Source: Acidobacteriaceae bacterium (GTDB taxonomy: Bacteria > Acidobacteriota > Terriglobia > Terriglobales > Acidobacteriaceae). Taken from it: a stretch of 12,171 nt of DNA. The notes beneath the pieces were generated by a model. It searched no databases and was not told where the DNA came from. It saw nothing but the letters and a program-made list of their open reading frames with translations. The position numbers were made by a program, and so were the translations under genes. Positions 7,252 to 12,171 of this stretch are shown piece by piece. Location of the stretch: contig PLYW01000132.1 in NCBI GenBank assembly GCA_003151875.1, positions 1 to 12,171 on the forward strand. The letters are read 5' to 3'. The first letter of the stretch is position 1, and the number at the start of each line of letters is the position of its first letter.

Positions 7252-7971
7252 ATGCTTCACAATGCTTCGTCAATTCGACATGGCAAGCCCCTGCTGGTGT
7301 CGTTTTCTGGGCTGGATGGCTCGGGCAAGAGCACCCAGATCGAAAATCTGCGGCACGTCCTGCACGGCCGCGGGCTGGCGACGAAAAGGCTGGCATTCTG
7401 GGACGATGTGGTCGTGCTCAGCCGGTATCGCGAAAGCTTCGTGCATCGCGTATATGGAAGCGAGAGAGGCATCGGCGCGCCGGATCGCCCGGTCAATCGC
7501 CGCGACAAGAATGTTCGCAAGTGGTATTTGAGCGCCATTCGTCATGCCTTGTACTTCCTCGACGCCGTTCACCTTGTGATCGTCGTTCGGCGAGCGCGCT
7601 CCGGGGACGCCGCTGTCGTCATTCTGGATCGCTACATTTACGACGAGTTGGCCAACCTGCCGCTGTCGAATTCGCTGAGCAGGATTTTCGTTCGCCTGGT
7701 GGCGGCGTTTGTCCCGAGACCCGATGTGGCTTACCTGCTGGACGCCGATCCGGAGGTCGCTCGCGCCCGCAAACCCGAATATCCAATCGACTTTCTGCAT
7801 GAGTGCCGAAGTAGTTATTTTGCGTTGGCTGGCATTTTGGGAGGCATGACGACCATCCCACCGCTGCCGCTCTCCGACGCACAGAGCGAGGTGGAAAACG
7901 CCATGAGTCGCGCGCTTGCCAGGTGGCAGAGCGGGATCCAGGCTAACCTAGACACCGCTTCCGCCTCGTAG
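7252..7971 (+). CDS. Thymidylate-kinase-like P-loop kinase
   Basis: 239 residues. Walker A is GLDGSGKST (residues 20-28) inside LLVSFSGLDGSGKSTQIENL, the dTMP-kinase form (normally FEGxDGxGKST). A DRY motif (VVILDRYIYDELANL, residues 122-136) corresponds to the substrate-side DRY/DRW of dTMP kinases. A lid-like segment with Arg residues (PEVARARKPEYPIDFLHECRSSYFALA, about 167-193) follows. The length is slightly above the 205-215 of housekeeping enzymes, and the middle (residues 55-120) does not resemble the standard dTMP site. A divergent family member acting on another substrate, possibly linked to the polysaccharide genes, is more likely than the housekeeping tmk (inference). The upstream frame has a TGA at 7249, so the ATG at 7252 is the first possible start; its Shine-Dalgarno is weak. 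Confidence 0.78.
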   Translation: MLHNASSIRHGKPLLVSFSGLDGSGKSTQIENLRHVLHGRGLATKRLAFWDDVVVLSRYRESFVHRVYGSERGIGAPDRPVNRRDKNVRKWYLSAIRHALYFLDAVHLVIVVRRARSGDAAVVILDRYIYDELANLPLSNSLSRIFVRLVAAFVPRPDVAYLLDADPEVARARKPEYPIDFLHECRSSYFALAGILGGMTTIPPLPLSDAQSEVENAMSRALARWQSGIQANLDTASAS

Positions 7972-7976
7972 AGGCG
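7962..7976 (+). other. Small GC stem-loop over the stop codon
   Basis: CGCCTC (7962-7967) and GAGGCG (7971-7976) pair perfectly around a GTA loop; the stem includes the TAG stop of the kinase-like gene. No run of T follows, so it is a weak terminator candidate at best, but it could stabilise the 3' end of the operon transcript. Confidence 0.35.
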
Positions 7977-8254
7977 TACCGCTCCTGTGCAGTTCTGATT
8001 ATCTGTAACAATTACCTATCGCCTCCCCTTCCTACCCGACCGGCGCTGAAACAGGGAATTAGGCGACCAGCTATGTAGATGAAAACAAATAGCTTATAGT
8101 CAAGACTCCCGACTGTCAAGTTTGGCAACCAACCTGTAATAGAAACAGTGCTAGCGCGGCTCGATTGTGTTTAGGCGAACCGCCGCAGGACAGCGGAAAT
8201 TACCGCGACCAGCACGTCTGGCACTCTTGCCCAAGGATTCTGGAGGAACTCTCT
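7977..8254 (+). other. Intergenic leader of the OmpA-family gene
   Basis: About 280 nt without a convincing gene. Base composition is clearly more AT-rich than the flanking coding DNA, most of all around 8080-8150. It marks the break between the polysaccharide operon and the next transcription unit. An in-frame ATG-type extension of the OmpA gene from 8165 exists but encodes no sensible signal peptide. A candidate promoter is listed separately. Confidence 0.5.
8113..8140 (+). promoter_or_regulatory. Candidate sigma-70-type promoter for the OmpA-family gene
   Basis: CTGTCA at 8113-8118 (4 of 6 to TTGACA) is followed after 16 nt by TGTAAT at 8135-8140 (5 of 6 to TATAAT). This would start transcription near 8147 and give an untranslated leader of about 108 nt. 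A second weak -10-like TATAGT lies at 8095-8100 without a good -35. Assigned by eye only. Confidence 0.3.
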
Positions 8255-9265
8255 ATGAAATATCGCATTCTGTTTACCTTGCCGTTGGTGGCCAGCCTGA
8301 TGCTGCCGGCAATGGCCCAGCAAGCGCCTGCCGACAATCAGCAGCCTGCTATGTCGCAGAGCAGCTCGCAGTCCTCGTCATCTTCAACTTCGAGCCAGAC
8401 CGTCAGCTCGGATGAAAACATGACGGCGCACCAGCCACTGCAACCCGAACTGCGGCAGGGATTCTGGGGCAAGGTCAATCCCTTCGCCCGCAAGAAATAC
8501 GTGCAGCGCCAGCTTAGCCCGATTCGTAACCGGGTCAATGAGCTCGACGACCTCACCGCCGCCAATGCCAGGAACATCAAAGACGTGGATGCCCGGGCAC
8601 AGGAAGGTATCCGCCAGGCTTCCGCCAAAGCCAACGAAGCCGACCAGCATGCCACCGACGCCGGCAACCGTGCCCAACAGGCCAACCAGACCGCACTACA
8701 GGCCAGCAACCGCCTGAATACCGTGGAGCAGGTGGTGGGCAACATCGATCAGTACCAGCCCACTTCGCAAACTGAGATCCGCTTCCGGTCGGGCCAGACG
8801 GCGTTGAGCAGTAAAGCCAAGGAAGCCCTTGACGGCATGACCACCAACCTTAAGGACCAGAAGGGTTACATCATCGAGATCCAGGGCTTCTCCACCAGCG
8901 GCGGACAGTCTGGTATCCAGAGTTCGCAGGCCCTGGCAAATTCCGTGGTGCGCTACCTGGTGGAGAAGAATGAGGTTCCCGTGTACCGCGTCTTCGTCAT
9001 GGGGATGGGCGATGCGCGCGTTGCCGTGTCCGACGAAACCGGCGCCAAGCGGGCTCACGGCAATCGCGTCGAGGTCAGCCTGCTGAGGAACAGTGTGGAT
9101 CAGTTGGCCTCGGCGAACCAGACCTCCGGCGAGATGAACCCGAATATGCAGGAACCCCGCAGCAACTACTCAGCTCCGTCCAGTTACCAGTCCGCTCCGG
9201 CGCAGCCGCAATCGAACAACATGAATTCGGCTCCCGCAACCACCAACCCTCCGCAGTCGCAGTAA
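8255..9265 (+). CDS. OmpA-family outer-membrane/periplasmic protein with coiled coil
   Basis: 336 residues from the ATG at 8255, chosen because GGAGGA lies 7 nt upstream and it begins a clean signal peptide (MKYRILFTLPLVASLMLPAMA, cleavage near residue 21). Residues 22-58 are Ser/Gln-rich; residues 85-165 (QLSPIRNRVNELDDLTAANARN onward) form an Ala/Asn/Gln-rich coiled coil; residues 172-278 are an OmpA-like C-terminal domain (TEIRFRSGQTALSSKAKEAL, GFSTSGG, VVRYLVEKNEVPVYRVFVMGMGDARV, NRVEVSLL). A disordered Gln/Ser/Pro/Asn tail ends the protein. In OmpA proper an Asp (GxTD) and an Arg (LSxxRA) bind diaminopimelate; here they align with Thr214 and Leu227. No N-terminal barrel is present. Probably a periplasmic envelope-stability or tethering protein, with altered or lost peptidoglycan binding. 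Confidence 0.82.
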   Translation: MKYRILFTLPLVASLMLPAMAQQAPADNQQPAMSQSSSQSSSSSTSSQTVSSDENMTAHQPLQPELRQGFWGKVNPFARKKYVQRQLSPIRNRVNELDDLTAANARNIKDVDARAQEGIRQASAKANEADQHATDAGNRAQQANQTALQASNRLNTVEQVVGNIDQYQPTSQTEIRFRSGQTALSSKAKEALDGMTTNLKDQKGYIIEIQGFSTSGGQSGIQSSQALANSVVRYLVEKNEVPVYRVFVMGMGDARVAVSDETGAKRAHGNRVEVSLLRNSVDQLASANQTSGEMNPNMQEPRSNYSAPSSYQSAPAQPQSNNMNSAPATTNPPQSQ

Positions 9266-9292
9266 TAGCAGTAGTAGCAGACGCCACCGCTG

Positions 9293-9325
9293 AAGCCCCT
9301 CGCGCAAGCGAGGGGCTTTATTCTT
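9293..9325 (+). terminator. Rho-independent terminator after the OmpA-family gene
   Basis: An 11-bp perfect stem (AAGCCCCTCGC at 9293-9303 with GCGAGGGGCTT at 9308-9318) closes a GCAA tetraloop and runs into a T-rich tract (TTTATTCTTT). It lies 28 nt after the OmpA-family stop. The opposite strand has no T-tract after the stem, so it should work mainly for the + strand. Confidence 0.92.
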
Positions 9326-9454
9326 TGGGCCCTTTCTGTGAGGCGAGCGCGGTTTCCAGCCGGAAGCGCACCTACTTCCAAGAAGCCAAAGTTCAACTTG
9401 CACAGGTCGTGTGACTTTCCCCGATCAAGAAATGCGCTCCCATTCGGTCTAGCT

Positions 9455-10417
9455 CTAGTCCTGAGATTTCATCGGTGCGCGAGCGCCCTTGGCGAAGTCC
9501 GCTTGCATCGTTTGCCGTATGCTTTGGAAGCGGCGGCTGAGTTCCGCAGGATTCGGCCTAAACGTCGGGAGTGCCGACAGCATCATATCCAACGCGCAAA
9601 GCAAGCCTACGCTTGCTGCAACCTTGCCTCCGCTCGCCCGGATGCCGTCGGTTATGGCGGTCTGGTCATCGTCGGTGGGATGCCGCCCCAGTAAGCATTG
9701 CAGCATTACTACGCCCAGGGAAAAAACGTCGGAAGCGCACGACAATGCCTTGGTCCCTCGGAGCTGCTCCGGCGAAAAGTAACCCAACGTTCCGAGAGGC
9801 CTACCTGCGGAACGGCGACGGTCGCGTCGATCTAAAGGCTTGAGTGTACTAATATTGCCTTGATCTAAATATTTGGCCACGCCGAGGTCGATGAGGACAG
9901 CGCTGTCCACTGAGCCCAACATCATGTGACCGCCGGAGTTTCTAAGCATGATGTTCGAGGGCTTTATGTCCCCATGAACAAGGCGTCGCGACCAAATTTC
10001 CGCAATTGCAGCCGAGACATCGCGCCCTATCGCCAGCACTTCGGATTCCAGCAGCCGTCCGCTTGTCAACTGAGCGCTCAGGGGTTGTCCCTCTATGAAT
10101 TCCGACGCGACGTATCGCGTGTTTCTACCGGCCACGTCACAATAGCCATGCTCAATCAACCGAGCCAAGTTTGGATGCGAGACGTTCTCCATCGCGGCGA
10201 TCTCGGGCTGTACGCGAAAGTTCCGTCTGCGATCGAAGTGCAACTTCAGCGCCACAGCGTCATTTGCCGCGGTGCCGTCTGGCTGAGAAGTTCTGGTCGC
10301 CCTGAAAACTGCTCCCTGGCCGCCAACGGCAATTTCGGAACCAATGATGTAGCGCCGACCCAGCGCAGCTTCTATATCTGCAGGGACAAACTTACAGATA
10401 TAATTGTGGATAGCCAT
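9455..10417 (-). CDS. Hanks-type serine/threonine protein kinase, soluble
   Basis: 320 residues from the ATG at 10417, preceded on this strand by AGGTGG about 8 nt away; a GTG at 10429 is also possible. Kinase landmarks in order: glycine loop IAVGGQGAVF (29-38), VALK with Lys58, alpha-C Glu72 in VQPEIAAMENVSHPNL, catalytic loop VHGDIKPSN (Asp150, Asn155), metal-binding IDLG (Asp177; DLG in place of DFG), activation-loop end GTLGYFSPEQ (209-218), and SDVFSLG (Asp230). The catalytic loop reads HGD, not HRD, so it is a non-RD kinase, as is common in bacteria. All catalytic residues are present, so it should be active. There is no transmembrane or sensor domain: only about 30 residues follow the kinase fold. 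It lies 136 nt downstream of the FHA gene on the same strand, which suggests FHA protein as partner or substrate. Confidence 0.9.
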   Translation of the reverse strand: MAIHNYICKFVPADIEAALGRRYIIGSEIAVGGQGAVFRATRTSQPDGTAANDAVALKLHFDRRRNFRVQPEIAAMENVSHPNLARLIEHGYCDVAGRNTRYVASEFIEGQPLSAQLTSGRLLESEVLAIGRDVSAAIAEIWSRRLVHGDIKPSNIMLRNSGGHMMLGSVDSAVLIDLGVAKYLDQGNISTLKPLDRRDRRRSAGRPLGTLGYFSPEQLRGTKALSCASDVFSLGVVMLQCLLGRHPTDDDQTAITDGIRASGGKVAASVGLLCALDMMLSALPTFRPNPAELSRRFQSIRQTMQADFAKGARAPMKSQD

Positions 10418-10553
10418 ACGATCTACCACCTAAGCGTCTGGTCCACTTACGTTTCCCTTTCCACCGGATCTGAGAAAGTCACAATCGAGTATACCCGCGA
10501 ATAGCAACATGCGGAGACGCTTCTTCGGCGTGAAACCACATTTAACTGACCAT

Positions 10554-11066
10554 TCACTTCGTGTGCAGTTGCAAACGCAATCGTGTGGACCCAATCTTGA
10601 CCACGTCGCCATCCTTAAGACGCACGGGGGTTGCCTCCACGCGATTGTGGTTCACCCAAGTGCCATTCTTCGCACCCAGATCCTCGACGAATACGTGCGC
10701 ACTATCTGAAGAGATTGCGGCGTGTCTCATAGAGGCACATTCATCCCCCACCGAGATGTCCGCGGGAGGAGCACTCCTGCCCAACACAAGGCGACAATTG
10801 GGAGGAATAGGGACTTTCCTCGGTCCCTCCGCGCTTACAGGAACACCTTCCGGCTCGTTGATAACCAGATAGCCGACCGCAGCCGGTTTTGCCAAATTCT
10901 GAGCAAACGCAGGATTGGTATTTACTACTCTTGCATACTTAAGGGCAAGCTCTCTGTTCCACTTCTTGTGTTCCTCGGAAATCTTGAGTTTCGAGGTGAG
11001 GTATGCCGTCACGGCACTTGTCATGACTGCGACACCCGCACTCAGCAAAACTGTCCCAATGTCCAT
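10554..11066 (-). CDS. Membrane-anchored FHA-domain protein
   Basis: 170 residues. Residues 3-24 (IGTVLLSAGVAVMTSAVTAYLT) are one N-terminal membrane helix, then a charged, helical linker (KLKISEEHKKWNREL). Residues 88-167 are an FHA domain: LVLGR (Gly96-Arg97), CASMRHAAI (Ser112, His115), VEDLGAKNGTWVN (Asn134-Gly-Thr, Asn139) and LKDGDVVKIG. These are the phosphothreonine-contact positions, except that the Arg of the common SRxH is shifted (SMRH). Expected to bind a phosphothreonine on a partner protein at the cytoplasmic face. It precedes the kinase gene on the same strand. The ATG at 11066 has a GGAG about 12 nt upstream, which is rather far and falls inside an inverted repeat. Confidence 0.88.
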   Translation of the reverse strand: MDIGTVLLSAGVAVMTSAVTAYLTSKLKISEEHKKWNRELALKYARVVNTNPAFAQNLAKPAAVGYLVINEPEGVPVSAEGPRKVPIPPNCRLVLGRSAPPADISVGDECASMRHAAISSDSAHVFVEDLGAKNGTWVNHNRVEATPVRLKDGDVVKIGSTRLRLQLHTK

Positions 11067-11074
11067 CGCGCTTG

Positions 11075-11088
11075 AACGCTCCAGCGTT
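11075..11088 (-). repeat. Inverted repeat over the FHA gene ribosome-binding site
   Basis: AACGCT (11075-11080) and AGCGTT (11083-11088) are perfect inverted copies. On the minus-strand transcript this folds as a 5-bp stem with a UGGA loop, placing the GGAG ribosome-binding site partly in the loop and partly in the stem, 9 nt before the start codon. Confidence 0.4.
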
Positions 11089-11220
11089 GTGCAAAGTAAT
11101 CAGTTGCAAAAAAGCTGCACATACTGATGAATGCTCTGGATTGCACCCGCATTGATTTTCCCGACGACGTTTCGCTGTACATCATTGTTAATCATAAGGC
11201 TTAGGCATCGCACACTCAAG

Positions 11221-11235
11221 AACCGTGAGACGGTT
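11221..11235. repeat. Inverted repeat AACCGT-N3-ACGGTT
   Basis: A perfect 6-bp inverted repeat with a GAG centre, in the middle of the divergent intergenic region. It looks like a small operator half-site pair, or may be chance. No regulator gene is adjacent. Confidence 0.35.
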
Positions 11236-11332
11236 GGTGATAACACAGCCCATCTCACAAGGAATCCGCACTTCGATGCGAAAACTGCCTTGTCGCCCGC
11301 TTTGTCGCCTGGTGTGCTCATTCAGTATGATC

Positions 11333-11348
11333 GGAAAGTCAACTTTCC
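11333..11348. repeat. Inverted repeat GGAAAG-N4-CTTTCC before the hydrolase gene
   Basis: A perfect 6-bp inverted repeat with a TCAA centre, ending 15 nt before the GTG start and just before the GGAG ribosome-binding site at 11352-11355. It could act as an operator or as an mRNA hairpin next to the ribosome-binding site. Confidence 0.4.
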
Positions 11349-11363
11349 CGTGGAGACAAACCG

Positions 11364-12171
11364 GTGCACCGAATCACGCTGGGCGACTTTGAACTCACCA
11401 TCCTTTCCGACGGCACCTATCGCATGGACGGCGGCGCCATGTTCGGCGTCATTCCCAAGATCATGTGGGAAAAGCGCATCCAGCCGGACGAGCGCAACAC
11501 CATTCCGCTGGCGCTCAATTCGCTGCTAGTTCGCACCGGCGAGCAGAACATCCTCATCGAGACCGGCATCGGCAGCAAGCTCAGCGAGAAAAGCCAGTCC
11601 ATCTACAAGAATGAAGCGCTCCTGCTGAAGAGTTTCGAGGAGGCCGGGGTTTCGCCTGACGAGATTGACATCGTCGTTAATACTCACCTGCACTTCGACC
11701 ACTGCGGCTGGAACACCTATTACAAAGACGGCAAGGCGGTGCCTACGTTTCCCAGGGCCAGGTATTACGTGCAGGAGGGCGAGTGGCGCCACGCCCGTGA
11801 ACAACACGAGCGCGACCGCGTCAGCTACATGACCGACAACTACGATCCGCTGGTCGCGAGCGGACAGATGCAGTTGCTCAAGGGCGACGCCGGGATTGCT
11901 CCTGGGATCTCGGTGAAGGTTTATCCCGGCCACACCCGCGACTTGCAGGCGGTGGTGGTGCGCAGCGGCGGCCGGGTGGCTTGCTATCCCAGCGACCTGG
12001 TGTCGGACGCCAAGCACCTCGATCCGGTTTGGACACTAGGTTACGACCTTTATCCGCTGGACAGTATCGCCAACAAACATCGGTTCTATGACGTGGCCAT
12101 TCCGGAGCAGTGGCTGGTGGTTTTTACCCACGACCACGAGACGCCGTGGGCCTACCTGGAAATGGGCGACA
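11364..12171 (+). CDS. Metallo-beta-lactamase-fold hydrolase, 3' partial
   Basis: 269 residues are visible and the frame runs off the right edge. The start is taken as GTG at 11364, with GGAG 8 nt upstream and an in-frame stop at 11328. Metal ligands of the fold are present: THLHFDHCG (His108, His110, Asp112, His113), PGHTRD (His190), YPSD (Asp211) and FTHDHE (His256). The N-terminal substrate strap (SDGTYRMDGGAMFGVIPK) and the HLHFDHCGWNT form resemble the lactonase and organophosphate-hydrolase side of the superfamily, such as quorum-quenching lactonases. The exact substrate cannot be told. There is no signal peptide, so it is probably cytoplasmic. Only a few tens of residues are likely to be missing. 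Confidence 0.88.
   Translation, partial: MHRITLGDFELTILSDGTYRMDGGAMFGVIPKIMWEKRIQPDERNTIPLALNSLLVRTGEQNILIETGIGSKLSEKSQSIYKNEALLLKSFEEAGVSPDEIDIVVNTHLHFDHCGWNTYYKDGKAVPTFPRARYYVQEGEWRHAREQHERDRVSYMTDNYDPLVASGQMQLLKGDAGIAPGISVKVYPGHTRDLQAVVVRSGGRVACYPSDLVSDAKHLDPVWTLGYDLYPLDSIANKHRFYDVAIPEQWLVVFTHDHETPWAYLEMGD

Larger units (their letters stand above)
11067..11363. other. Divergent intergenic region between the FHA gene and the hydrolase gene
   Basis: About 297 nt with no convincing gene. It must carry the promoters of both divergent genes, but no strong -35/-10 pair could be assigned by eye. It contains three short perfect inverted repeats (listed separately) and a direct repeat TTGTCGCC at 11290-11297 and 11302-11309. 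Confidence 0.5.

Noticed and set aside
8165..8254. N-terminal extension of the OmpA-family protein from an ATG-like start at 8165
   Set aside because: It would place 30 charged residues before a good signal peptide, while a GGAGGA lies just before the ATG at 8255.
10488..10507. TATACT (10488-10493, minus strand) as a separate kinase promoter
   Set aside because: The only TTGCTA nearby is 8 nt away, too close for a -35, and the correctly spaced sequence does not match.
10430..10612. A 60-residue open frame between the FHA and kinase genes on the minus strand
   Set aside because: It overlaps the FHA 3' end and has an Arg/Cys-rich, non-protein-like composition.
11100..11321. A 73-residue open frame on the minus strand in the divergent intergenic region
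   Set aside because: No convincing ribosome-binding site, domain or membrane segment; it ends just before the FHA gene and overlaps the probable regulatory region.

Overview
The window is a Gram-negative bacterial chromosome segment of roughly 60% GC. Outer-membrane and secreted proteins, an OmpA-family protein with a Ser/Gln-rich leader, and codon choice suggest a soil bacterium of the Acidobacteriota type. That assignment is inference from style and was not tested by any search.

Region 1 (1-7971, + strand) is the downstream part of an exopolysaccharide assembly and export operon, cut at its 5' end by the window edge. In order it encodes: a TPR protein with a C-terminal outer-membrane beta-barrel (polysaccharide exporter type); a GT4-like glycosyltransferase; a nucleotidyltransferase-like protein with a left-handed beta-helix domain whose nucleotide-binding signature is missing; a STAS-domain protein whose usual phospho-serine position is alanine; a polytopic flippase of the MATE/Wzx superfamily; a protein with a ParB/Srx-like EGNHR motif; a secreted Pro/Gln-rich protein with a C-terminal membrane anchor; and a thymidylate-kinase-like P-loop protein. 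The first six genes are separated by 11 nt or less, or overlap by 4-26 nt, so co-transcription and translational coupling are likely. A regulatory STAS protein and a degenerate NTP-transferase embedded in a flippase/exporter operon are the most system-like feature of the window.

Region 2 (7972-9328) is a separate transcription unit. It has a leader of about 280 nt, an OmpA-family protein with signal peptide, coiled coil and OmpA-like C-terminal domain, and a clear rho-independent terminator. The OmpA-like domain lacks the Asp and Arg that normally hold diaminopimelate in peptidoglycan.

Region 3 (9455-11066, - strand) is a two-gene signalling module. A membrane-anchored FHA protein is followed by a soluble Hanks-type Ser/Thr kinase. 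Base composition looks lower in GC than the flanks.

Region 4 (11067-12171) is a divergent intergenic region with several short perfect inverted repeats, followed by a metallo-beta-lactamase-fold hydrolase that runs off the right edge of the window. No tRNA, rRNA, CRISPR array, insertion sequence or integrase was seen.
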